Source of the DNA: Thysanoteuthis rhombus
Lineage: Eukaryota; Mollusca; Cephalopoda; Oegopsida; Thysanoteuthidae
Length of the DNA stretch: 64,000 nucleotides
Direction of reading: 5' to 3'
Assembly (NCBI GenBank): GCA_963457665.1
Contig: OY735216.1
Coordinates: forward strand, 41,483,294-41,547,293
Shown: piece after piece, positions 45,421 through 57,105 of the stretch
How the letters are laid out: each line of letters starts with the position of its first letter
Position numbering within the stretch: the stretch's first letter is position 1
The notes under the pieces: model-generated
Seen by the model: the letters and a program-made list of their open reading frames with translations, nothing else
What the model was told of the DNA's origin: nothing
Database searches by the model: none
Translations under genes and position numbers: made by a program

Positions 45421-46364
45421 ATACAAACTAACAAACGAAGCAAATACTTGTTAAATCATTTCATTACTTCAATCAAATACATTTTGATAACAAAAACATT
45501 GCTAACATTAGCAACAACAACAAGCTGGGTGATTTTGGAAGTTTTATTATCGGGAACTATACTTTTCATTGATATTTATTTTTATCGATCTCAAAAAGAA
45601 CAGCCAATGCCTTCTTGAGATTAGAAAATGAGCATTTTCCCTTATATGACACAATTCAAGCAATGACTAGTTTAATGGTGGGTAGTTATGACTTTTCCCG
45701 TTTCGAAATAGCCAATGTTTCATCCGTAGAGTGGAAGGTTTTGATGGCGAATTTAAAGTCAAAGAAGCAGACGACAGTATTCCTAACCTTAAGAATACCA
45801 ACCCTATAAAATACTTGACCTTGAAACTGGAGTGGCGGCTATTTTGAAACAGGGAAGTTAAAGGTTGTCTAATGGTGTTTTCTGGAAGGAAAAATGACGG
45901 AATAAAAAAAGATTCCATTAATCCGTTAGTTCAAATGTTAGTGATTGTTCCAAGACAGATTTTTCCTTCAGATCAATCTATCTGGTTGCCCTTTTAGATT
46001 AGTAGTAATATTCAGTGAACAAGATTAATTGTGAAGTGTAACCGATAAATGAGTGCATCCCTACCACTTTTTATAGAAAGCTAGTTTTATTATAAACCAA
46101 ACATAGCATTGATTTGTAGGGCAACATTACATAATCAAAATCAGGTGTCATTTATGACTAAACTCTACAAAATCAATTGTTTAGTCAGAGATAATAAACG
46201 ATATTATCCGATTTGATGGTATGATATTCCATTAGAAATAATAGGGTCCTGCTATGTTTGGTTCAGAAGAAATTTAACTTTCTATAGAATAAAATCATAG
46301 GGTTTGCTCATTTATGAGTGTACTGTCTGTTGAAAGGAGGGTTGCCAGGTATCTTTTTTCGCTC

Positions 46365-46382
46365 AAGACCAAATTTGGTCTT
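46365..46382. repeat. 18-bp perfect palindrome
   Basis: AAGACCAAATTTGGTCTT is exactly self-complementary. Parts of it (TTTTGGTCTTG, AGTACCAAAATTG) recur at 46.58-46.63 kb within a region rich in CCAAA/TTTGG words. Function is unknown. Confidence 0.7.
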
Positions 46383-47469
46383 GGAACAGAATAAAGTAGC
46401 TTCAGAATCAAAATAATCAAATAACTTAAAATCCACCATCAGACTAAACTTGCAGAAAAATAGATGTGATACATAATTTTGATCTATTGTCGTATCGTAT
46501 CATTCGTACGTGAAGGGATTATTATCTTTTGTAAATTTCCCTTCAGTGCCGAATCATTATTTTCGGAACCAAATAGTTTTGTTCAGTACCAAAATTGTCT
46601 AATTTTGGTCTTGAAAAGTACCAAATGGTACAATGGTTGTGAAGAAATTTTTCACTAAAATAGAATTTTATAGCAACTTGAATGCATTACCGATGGTCCG
46701 TACAAGAATAAATATATTGTTTAAACAATTTGCTCAACGGTTGTATAGATATCATCTTCTTGAAAATACCGTGGCACTTAAATAACTTCTCATACATCCA
46801 TAAAAGGCCATACACAATAATATTGTATCAGATTAATCAACTATGTATTTACGGGGGGGGGGGGGCAATGGGTGTAGGGGGACAATGGCTCATCTACTTT
46901 GAAACTAATGAATCTTAAGCATCAGAATCCCTAATCCTGGAGGGCCCCCGGAAGCAACCTTTCTTTTAATCGATGCAATTTTTGTGCAGATCAAGCTTAG
47001 GAGTAAGTGACTGATCGCTAAGCGAAATTATATCCCAGCCAGCATGCTTCTTGGGGGTTGCTACATTCCGTTAATGGTTGCTTGGGATATACGTCCTACG
47101 TTCAATGTGATTACATCCATGTACTCCTTAAAAATACTTTAAATGCTTTGCTATGCTGTTACTAAGAGGTAAACCTCAGTGGAAAAAATAAACAAACAAA
47201 AAAACAAAACAACAAAAAAAAAACAAAAAACGGATGTTAACCTATTGTTGCCGGTTTCGAACAGTTCAAGCTTCAGGGCCCCGAAAATGAAGATCTGCTT
47301 GAGGAAAAGCCAAAGATTTTTCTTTCCTTGAAATTAGTATCTTGACGCCAACGAGCTGTGAGAAACTGCTAGCAAATATACTAAATAGGTCGTCCCCGGG
47401 GCCGAATTTAACATCAATGTGTCCCAGTGTATAACAGTTTTGGGAGGTCTTTCTATTTTTTAACTTAGC

Positions 47470-47720
47470 CATTATTTTGGATCAAATAAAAATAAAAATG
47501 AAATATCCCTGATATCATTATGTTTATTTGAACGTAAAGTCCATTATGGATCAGTAATCTATCATTATGCAACAAAAATGACCTAATAAGTTTTGTCGAG
47601 ATTTCACTTTAAAAAAAATATAATATATCAAAATAATTTTTTAGACATATTTTTCTGGGGCCTCTAGAATTTCTTGGGTCCCTATGCAATTGCACTGTTT
47701 TCTTGTAGGTTTGAATCCAG
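47470..47720 (+). repeat. Interspersed repeat family C
   Basis: It is collinear with 62.56-62.83 kb: AT(A)T(C/T)ATTATG(T/A)TT, GGATCA(G/A)TAATCTATC, CGAGA..TTTCACTTTA/ATTTT, TTTTTAGACA(T/C)ATTTTT(C/G)TGG(G)GCC and GCACTGTTTTC/GCGCTGTTTTC. No coding potential. Confidence 0.6.
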
Positions 47721-48369
47721 CCATTGTCAACTCTGTGTATAGTAAGTGCATGTAAATAGAGACTATATCGTTAAAAATTGACCAAATTAGAAAATATATA
47801 TCCGGTCAGTGTGTAATACCACTTGGTGAATTTTTAAAAAGAGTTTTTAGAGCCTGCCTTTTCGATCATGGAATTTTCACCTTCCACCGATCCATTTCTC
47901 CAAATGTTAGTGATTTATTCGAGATAGATTTATCTTCATGAGAAATTTACCCGACTGCCCTTCTAGTTTTGGAAAAATTTCGGATTTGCAGTTACGCAAA
48001 TGACAGTGAACGGATCGAATTCATTTCAAGAAGGTCTGAAGAGAGCGGGGGAGGGAAGCAGTTGTCATTGCCCCTACCCGAGGAAGTAGGACAAAGGGGT
48101 CTCGTTTGGTTGAGAATATTGATATTTTAAAGAGAGTCAAGTGGGCACACTTTAGCACAACTATTATTATTTCAAAAAAGATTCATGACTGATTCAAGAC
48201 TGATTCAGATATATTCCAAGTATAAAATGAACGTGAATTTCCTATTGTGTGTACTGCTCCTTATTGTATAACTTCTGTCCAAATCTTGGGTAGATTTTGT
48301 TTTCCTTACGTAACAAGAACAAAAAGATCAGCAAGACCAATTCTCACCAAATTTGGGGGAGTGAAAAAT

Positions 48370-48620
48370 TGACATTTGCCTTCTATGATTTGAAATCACG
48401 ACCACTGATTGATAGCCTTGTCTCTTTCTGACTGAGCTCGATTACCAAGTCTTGTAGCAAAATTTATATTAGAAATACACAAGGACTTATTTCATTCAAA
48501 TAAATGAATGAGTACATTTAACCTAAATTTAATGTTTTATTTATTATATATACAATACCAAAATTATAGTAATCATCTCCAATCGGAATAGAAGAGTGCA
48601 GTTAACTCCTGTAGCGACCA
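48370..48620 (-). mobile_element. tRNA-derived SINE copy (family 2)
   Basis: The minus strand contains GAGCTCAGTCAGAAAG (A-box-like) and GGTCGTGATTTCAAATC (B-box-like) in 48.38-48.44 kb. The tail from 48.48 to 48.61 kb is collinear with that of the copy at 5.93-6.19 kb. Confidence 0.6.
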
Positions 48621-51345
48621 GGCTTGTTACAGAACTTTACTCAATTGTCTTATATACATTTTAGATAAAATTGCTTGGCATAACCCTTTTTTCTAAAAAT
48701 AAATCTTTCTTGTTACTTTTCTCCGTTATCTGAAAGTACATAGCATACATGTATATACCCGTATATAAATCACAAATGTTTAGCACTAAATACAAAAATA
48801 CTTGATGAGCAGTAAAATGAAAATACTTAATGAACAGGACCTACATTTCCCATATAACACGGGCCGAGTACCAGCTTTGCACGGGCCGAGTTTCAAGGAT
48901 TCAAATTTCTAGGCTAAGTGGCCATTTCCTTTGGGCCAAGTTTCTGTAAACTTCTGACGGTATAGAATTGTGTTGCACCAGTCTTCCAAGTTAATTGAGG
49001 TCTGCCTGTCTGGGTGAATCAACATTCGAAATCCTAGCTTTTTGCAGAGAAAAGAGCCTATTATAATCGCGATTTCAGTCGCTTCAAACACTTTATTTGA
49101 AGTGATCTCGGTAAGCGGCTTATATCTCTCACTTGATATTGTTAACTGGTTATTGTTATCGAGTAAGGCCCTATCCGAAAGTGATCGCCATAAGTGGCTC
49201 CCTCTGTATTTGGGCTCGAACCATAACCACTGGCATTAATGGGAAATGTGTAATTACCTCAGTAAATGGAATCATTATTTAAAAGCAAGGTCCTCGATAT
49301 GCATTAATCTTAGCTTAACGCAGCGATTCGGAAAGTGGGATGCAAGCCCCACAAGGGGTATTTTGAATATATTTGGGGAAAGGGGCTGGAATTTAGAATT
49401 GAAGAACTATCATGAAGCCTAAGTTGCTCAACTTATCAACTTTGTGGGGTATGAACTAGATTGTTACGAGATTTCACACCAGGAAAAAAATTACAAAATT
49501 TTTGTAATTGCTCTAAAGTTCATATATCAGTATTTCTTTTGATAAAGAACATACCACGAGTAAAAAAATTAAACTATTTTTTATTATAGTAAGGTGAGCG
49601 TAAATCTTATAGAGCTTTCTAGGTTGAGCGTGGGTAAAAAAAAGGTTTAGAACCAGTGGTCTAACGTAGCGTAACATATCTCGTAACGCAATGCAGTGTC
49701 GTTGGGGCACCATGAATTATTTCCACATGGGTGTCTCAAGGGCCAATTCCACTTCAGGCTGGATTTTGAATCAGAATCGCCCGCCTCCTAGACTGGTTGC
49801 TATCCATGGCTAGAGAGCCCAGTCTGATCTACTATTCACTCATAGCCGGGAGGAGAAGAGATGAATTCGCACCCTTTTCCCCAGAGACATTAGTAAACAC
49901 AAACTGTCACAGCCAGAGTTTGAATGCCATTCTCTGCACTGTAAACCACTGGATCACATCGCACCCAAGACTCTCCTTATACGTCGCAAAGCCAATCAGG
50001 AGAAACCGTTACATCAATTATTCTGAGTTTGTTAGGACCTGTGCTCATGACCTTCTGGATCAATAGATTTTATATAAGTTTAGATAAATGCCGTGAACTT
50101 TCTCTTTATCGATCATCATGCGTTTGAAATATGGAAGACTTATGTACATCGACCCCTCTAAACTGTGCACGCGTTCACATAACAGCGCACAAATGATTCA
50201 AATTCAAATTCTACGGATAGCTTATTGGGTCCTAATTGGAAAAAATACTGATACTCTACGCCGAATTCTAGAAGTGCACACATACTTTTGTCATAGGAAA
50301 ATAAAATTTGAGATTTTTACGCACACTGATCAATGCAAAAAATCAGAGGGGACATTGCACAAGTTTTTTAACCACATTGGACATCTGCACAGTGTAGGTT
50401 TTACTTATATTATAACAATGCAGCTGTATGTACCACGTGTGTTATCATTGCTGATGTACCTGTCGCCAAATGATTAGCAGCACGGAAAATGGAAATATAT
50501 ACCTACCCCTGTCTCGTTCATATCCACCCTTAATCCGTTCATACACACCCCAGTCTGATCATTTTTATCCAATTCGTTCATATCTACCCGAGGCTGATAG
50601 AAAAATAGATTGATAGGGAAGTTGACGATAGTAACGAAATTCCTACCTGAAGGAAAAGGTTTCCAACAGAATCGCCCCCCCCCCAAAAAAAACAAACTAC
50701 GTACTAAGCTTGGAATTATTTTCTGTCTGTAATTCATCATCAGCGAGATATGTTCACGAATAGAAATCAATGGATCCTGAATTGAGAATCTATGTTTTGG
50801 CGATTCGTTTTTAAAAAAACTTAAACAAATATTAGCCATCATTCAACATCATAATCTAAAATATTCTGCTTGTTTCTATCCAGTCATAGCATAAGGGAAA
50901 AATTGGATAGTTTAGTGAGAGAGAAGGAAGAGAGAGGACAGAAAAAAAAGTTAGGTAGTTAACTGAAGGAATAAGATGTTCAAATATAAATCTAATCCAT
51001 ATTTGTATAACATTTGAATAGAAACGTGAATGGGTTAACGGAGTACGGAAGGGATAACAGGTTAAGAACGAGAGAAGAAAAGAGGAATGAGATAATGAAT
51101 GAGCTTAGTTTTCAACACCCGTGGAATTTCCACAGATTCAGTTAGTCACGCATTATTTAACATCTCGATGAAGGATTAATTTGAAGAACCAATAATTCAC
51201 TGATTTCAAGTAATTAAAATGAAATCAACCCTTTCAACGGGACATTTCCATCCTACCTCTCAAATTCATACAAGAAGATTTAAATGGTAATATCTAGAGG
51301 GATAGTTACTGATCAAAGTTTATATCTACCAGCGAAGTGTTCCAC

Positions 51346-51690
51346 TGTGAATCAGAAGCGTTATCGAGCGATTTATGACATTAACAGTTGATTTATACTC
51401 GACAACTATGTAGCCCCATTAGGCAACACTTTGAGAGTAAATTAGTGCAATCTGATGCGACCAGAGCTCCATTGTCAATTAGGAGCGGTATCAAACGATT
51501 TATGACATCAAGAATTAATTTATACTTGACAACTATGTGGTCCATTCGGTTACACTTGGGATGAAATTAGTGCAACCTGATACGACCTGAGTTCCAATTA
51601 GGAGCGATATGAAACGATTCATGACACCATGAGTTAATTCATACTTGACAACATCAGGCTACATTTTGAGAGAAAATTGGTGCAATCTAG
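51346..51690. repeat. Three-unit tandem repeat, about 122-bp period
   Basis: Units start near 51346, 51469 and 51591. Each contains A(G/A)GAGCG(G/T/A)TAT followed by ACGATTTATGACA, TTAATTTATACTTGACAACT, and TGAGAG(T/A)AAATTAGTGCAATCTGATGCGACC with substitutions. A single diverged partial unit (GAAAAATTAATGCAATCTCATGTGACC) is at about 25230, so the repeat is also dispersed. Confidence 0.85.
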
Positions 51691-52989
51691 ATGTCTATGT
51701 ATTTGCAAATAGATAAGTAGAGGAGGCTACCCAATAGATAGTATTCAATATTCATCCCCCGTCTTGATAATTGGTCATTATAATATAGATGGGGTTGAGC
51801 GAGAGCGCAGACCCCAAAACTATAATCACTGGGTTGCAACTCACCCACATCTTTTTTTTGAATTCTCCAAGTTTGCAAATTTCAGGAGTATCTTAATTCA
51901 ATGCCGCTGGCTACAATGAACCGTTTCAGTTACAAAATCAAACTGTTTGTATCTTGGATAGAAGTAAGTATTGTATAGATTGAACAGAACTCCATTATGG
52001 AGAGACAGAAAGTTTTAAAAAGATTGTAAAAAGAAATTCCTGCCTTTCATCCTGTATGTCTATTATACAAAACAAGTGATACAGATTGTCACTGCGCATC
52101 CTTGCCTTGAGCATTGGTACAGCTCAACCAAATTCGGTATGCATATTTGATGGAGTTAGGGGAATGTTTTGAATTAAAAAGTTTTAGAGAAAATGTTTTA
52201 GCGGGTTTTAGAGGGAGGTTGTATTAACAATGTAAATATAACGCTAAAGTGAACCTTTGCTCCCCATTCAATATACATGTACATACTAGTTTGGAGCCCT
52301 CCGATAGAGCGAGTCACAGCAAGTTTCTACATAAAATCGTTCTTGCTAAATATAACAATTACTCAATGTCTTACCTAGTTCTCCAAATTGATAGTTTCTT
52401 GAGGAACATCCAGAATTATACGCCATTATGGAGGGGATTTGGTTGACAAAAGATTAAAAAACAAAAACAAAAAACAATGTTAAAACTAGGGGAAAAATAT
52501 AGAAAGTAACTAATGGTACACTAGATAGGAGATTAAAAAAAAACAAAACAAAACATCACTCAAGAAGGTCAACTAGTTGTTAATTCTAGCCAATCTTGAC
52601 CCACAACTTATAGTCGCAGGAAATCACATGAAATCTCACTAAAACTCTTGTCTACATTTCATTCTTTCCAGAAACGATGTTTGGTTCCCAGAAAAAAAAT
52701 CTAGTTACACTCAGAGACGGATTAACCATTAGGCTGGGTAGACTAAAGCCTAGGGGACCAGAAAGGAGTGGGCACGAGAACAAAAAGTTAGTATTTTGGA
52801 TGATATTTCAGTACTTTTGCGAACATTTTCTTATATATCTGAAATATCACAAACACTTATTTTGTTATTAGAACAATGATAAATAAATAAAAGGGTCGTT
52901 ATTGATTCATTATAACTTTATGATATTATACATGTGGTACATCATTCATAGTACAACAATATAAGTCATTTAACGCAACTTAACATCAC

Positions 52990-52995
52990 TTTATT
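52990..52995 (-). promoter_or_regulatory. Candidate decarboxylase poly(A) signal AATAAA
   Basis: A minus-strand AATAAA lies about 75 nt after the stop codon at 53068-53070, a reasonable position for a short 3' UTR. Use is not demonstrated. Confidence 0.45.
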
Positions 52996-53067
52996 CCATT
53001 CAACATAGAATAGGGGTAGGGAGGAATGTCATGGGGAGCCTAACTACGGGTTACGCTACTCATTATT

Positions 53068-53265
53068 TCACTTGGCCGTTTTCAGGACTTGGTCAGCCAA
53101 TTCGGACACGACCTTCCAGGCAAAATCGATGTCGTGGTTCTGCGTTCGAGTTGAACAAATGGATAGACGCAAGAAGTAAGTGTCATCAACCTTGGAGGGG
53201 ACCATGTGGATTCGACCGTCGTCATTAATTATCTTGTTTAGCTGTTCGTTAATTTCGTTGCTGCC
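53068..53265 (-). CDS. Decarboxylase last exon (I)
   Basis: The acceptor TTTTCAG ends at 53266. It encodes [20 protein letters not shown], then [17 protein letters not shown] and a helical C-terminus ending DQVLKTAK, with the stop at 53068-53070. This is the small C-terminal domain of the DDC fold. Confidence 0.93.
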   Translation of the reverse strand, partial: GSNEINEQLNKIINDDGRIHMVPSKVDDTYFLRLSICSTRTQNHDIDFAWKVVSELADQVLKTAK

Positions 53266-53706
53266 CTGAAAAGAAAAAAAATACACATAAAATCGAGGTC
53301 AATTCGGGTGTAATTTACAGTAAGAATGGGCGAAAAAACCCATCATCGAAGTCAATGATTGAACAACCATAGCGTCAAAATTCATTCATAAATCATGTAA
53401 AAAAAATTTCATCAAAGTATAAATGTGGTCAGAATAAATTCTATTTATGACATCATGTCGTTTTCCACTGGAAAACATTTAAAATAGAGTAAAAAAAGAT
53501 CTAGAAAAATCTAGATTCTTGAGAATCTAGATGTTATTTATAAAAAAATAAGTCCCCAAAAAGGTATAAAAGACCCTCCCCACCTCTAAAAAAATGCAAA
53601 AGATATTTTTGGAAGGTGTTTAGTGGAATACTTATGCCGATTTTCAAGTCGGTTGACCAAACGGTATGGCCGGGAGCGCTTGAACAAACACAAACATAAA
53701 ACAAAG

Positions 53707-53775
<69 letters not shown>

Positions 53776-54256
53776 TAAGATAGAACCCTTCGCCACCTTT
53801 GGTGGCTACGGTTCTTCAAGTTGACCCAAGAAAAATAGATACAAAGATACAATAGAAGTTAACCGATTCGATCGACACAGATTCACAAGTGCATGTAAGT
53901 AATCAATCATTTCTCTAACGCTGGCCGTTGGCACTTCCTGTAAGTTGTAACTGTAATTATCATAGATAGTTAATAATAGACTCTGGAATGTTGGCCAGTA
54001 AGAACGTAGGTATAAAGAAACAAGAGAAAGAACAGTCTGTTGAGAACTTTCGACGTTGTATATACAATTACTGACAGCATTTGTCAACATTTGTCAACAT
54101 TTGTTCTGGCAATCAAGCTATTCGTTTCCAAATGATTTTTTAAGTTTATCCCCATTGAAACAAAAATAAATAATCATTGCATCAATAATAAAACGAAAAG
54201 TACCGTTACAATGTAATTTATTCAGAAATAAAAAAAAGTTGTTTATACATACAAAT

Positions 54257-54295
<39 letters not shown>

Positions 54296-54964
54296 TATAA
54301 GAAATGGACTTTATTTGGTCCGACAGAATGAATTATAAATTTCGTTATATCATACAGAAACTTATCTGAAATGATTTCCCGTCATTACACGGTTGATAAA
54401 TCATTCAATTCAAACATCGTAAATAGAATAAACAATTAAAAAAAATGGGCCTGCTGCAGGAATTGAACCTGCCACCAAGAGGCAGCCGCTTCAATGTAAA
54501 GATGCACCTATCATTATACTAAACAGGCCGCAGGTGAAGCAAAGGTCAAATGACTGCTTTCAACCCAAATCCTTATCTCGTTTATTCTCGGTCCTTTTCG
54601 TTTCTTACAATGCTAAATATGTATTCAAGAAATGGACAAAGTGCTAAACAGTCCGCCGGAGATTATGTTATATTACGAAGAAACGTAGACAATTATCTGG
54701 GCCTTTGCACTACCGGTAACTGTTTGGCTCAATAGTAAGAGCAACGCTACATTGAAGCGTCTACCCTATTGGCTGCAGGTTTGATTCCAGCAGCAGCCCC
54801 ATTATCTTTGTTTATTCTATTTACGTTGTCTAGGCTAAATAGTACATTCACCGCGTAATAACGGGTGATCATTTCAAACAAGAGTTTCTTTATGACATAA
54901 CGCAATTTATAATCATTCTGTCGTATCATGTATATCCATTTCTTAATAACACAGACACACACAA

Positions 54965-55036
<72 letters not shown>

Positions 55037-55709
55037 GGGAAATAATTATATATTGATGAAGTGTATACAATATTCATAAACACTGTATAGTCAGCTTCCT
55101 TTCTTGTATTTTCTTTATTTCTATCTCTAGAATCGATTTGAAAATGAAAGGAATGATATGACGTAGTGTGACATCAAAAAGAAAAAAATATTCCTTTTTC
55201 TTTGTACACTCTTTTTAGCAATCATTCAAAGAGTATAAAGATTGAATTGGAACTGCGTAACTCATGTTTTTGTACTGTAGGCCAAGATCTAATCAATACC
55301 ATGTAATATGAATTAACAAATGAATAAAACTTTTCCCCAAAATGATGTACACCTTTTTTTATTCCCTGTCCCATTGAAAAAAAGGGGTGAAGAATTTAGT
55401 TGCTGAATTCCGACAACCTTGTCGGTTACATACCTTTAACCGGAAGCAAACCAGTGCCATGATGACTTCGCCGAAAATTTCAAATCTTGAGTCGTTTCTG
55501 ACGTAGTCCTCAAATTTATGAGCCAGTTTTATGTCCTGCAAAATATTCAACGAGTCGAACAATCACATCAGTCAAATCAAAATGTTTTTTTTTCAGGGAA
55601 GGGATTAATACATCAAAGTAAGTTTCATCGGCACATTATCTACCTCAGTCTTCTCCTATCTATAATGATTATATTTATGTATATATATATATGAGAGAGA
55701 GAGAGAGAC

Positions 55710-55743
<34 letters not shown>

Positions 55744-55929
55744 TATTATCCATGTTTATATACACATTTCATTCTCGATATATAATATATACACACGCAT
55801 ATGTGTAAATGAAATGATCAATTCATAATTACATCATATTGATAACAATAACTGCTTGATAATATAATCTGGGATTATGATAAATGACTTCCACTGTATA
55901 CAATTATTTCATAAATATATCATTAACTT

Positions 55930-55971
<42 letters not shown>

Positions 55972-57073
55972 AAAAGACAGATCATTATATTTATAAACAT
56001 TATTTACCTGTTTTATGATATCCTGAAGACCTTTGACACCAAATAATCTCAAGACAAACCAAAGTTTCAAAGACCGGAATCGTCGTCCCAGCGGAACGTG
56101 CCAATGCTGTCAAAAGTCAAGGAAAATATACAAAATCATCAAATCAATGACCTAGAATTAATGCAAGCATTACTGACAGAGCTACTGTGTATTTAATGTA
56201 AATGCAGACATTCACATTCATACACAGACTAACCGTGTGATACGCAGAGAAGCGATCCGGTATTTTGAGCAGGAGGGTTCAAATGGAATTAAAACATTCT
56301 TTACAAATAGATAACTGAAAAAAATGTAAAATTTAAAAAACAAAAACAAAAACAAACAAGAAATATGCGATCCGGCAGTTTTCATTTACCTTTCGAAGCA
56401 TTTTAGCTCTAGAATTGATAAAAGAGTGAAGTAAAAACAGAATGTTCAAAACATGCAATGTTGTTAACACAATTTTTGACAGCATTTGACTACGTTTGTC
56501 AGAAGGTTTTGTAATGTTTCCAATCGATTTTTCAGTTTATTTCCCGTTAAAACGCATTGAAAATAAAACGAAAAATATCTGAAATGCAATATATTTTATT
56601 GGGAAAGGAAAAAGTCATAAATATACACACACACATATATTCATATATGAAGAGTATGTATTAGTAATAAACACTATATAGTCTGCTTTTTTTTCTTGTA
56701 CTTACTATTCTTTTTTTCAATTTCGGTTATGGATTTAAAAAAAAAGGTTAAGAATAATGTGACATAAAAACAGGAAAAAAATATAGTTCCCTTCCTTTGC
56801 CAACTTTCTCTATCCTTCCTCTCTTATGAACGCTTTCAACCCATTCAAATTTGGTCTGAACGAAATAGTTTTTGGTTTTCATTGGCTTGTCAATGTTTGT
56901 CACTGGTAAATATTAATGAAAGAGATTTTCCACAGAACAATCAAATTAAAGAAACACAAAGAATAAGTCGGAAAATGAAAAACAAAATAATAATGCCGTT
57001 TATACGGTTAATTTACTTGAGATTATTCGTACTTTACCCAGGAGGACGGTCTGGGGCCCCTGGATTAACGCAC

Positions 57074-57105
<32 letters not shown>

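Larger units (their letters stand above)
39248..53067. other. Convergent intergenic region between MLF and the decarboxylase
   Basis: About 13.8 kb holds the 3' flanks of two converging genes. Recognisable contents are microsatellites (40.6, 43.5, 44.15, 44.68 kb), non-LTR retroelement ends (42.0-42.84, 44.68 kb), a nested retroelement piece (42.1-42.59 kb), family A repeats (43.55-45.42 kb), a family C repeat (47.5 kb), a SINE (48.4 kb) and a three-unit tandem repeat (51.35 kb). In 39.7-40.6, 40.7-41.9, 45.4-47.4 and 48.6-51.3 kb I see no gene; the longest ORF (50118-50477) has no recognisable domain. Confidence 0.75.
53266..55433 (-). other. Decarboxylase intron H-I
   Basis: 2.2 kb with a GTATGT donor. 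It contains microsatellites (53708-53771, 54258-54289, 54951-55030), a family B repeat split in two (54060-54257 and 55035-55260), and within that split an inverted pair of tRNA-SINEs (54.29-54.95 kb). Confidence 0.85.

Noticed and set aside
50118..50477. 119-codon plus-strand ORF
   Set aside because: No recognisable motif, no Kozak or splice support, and AT-rich codon use like the surrounding non-coding DNA.
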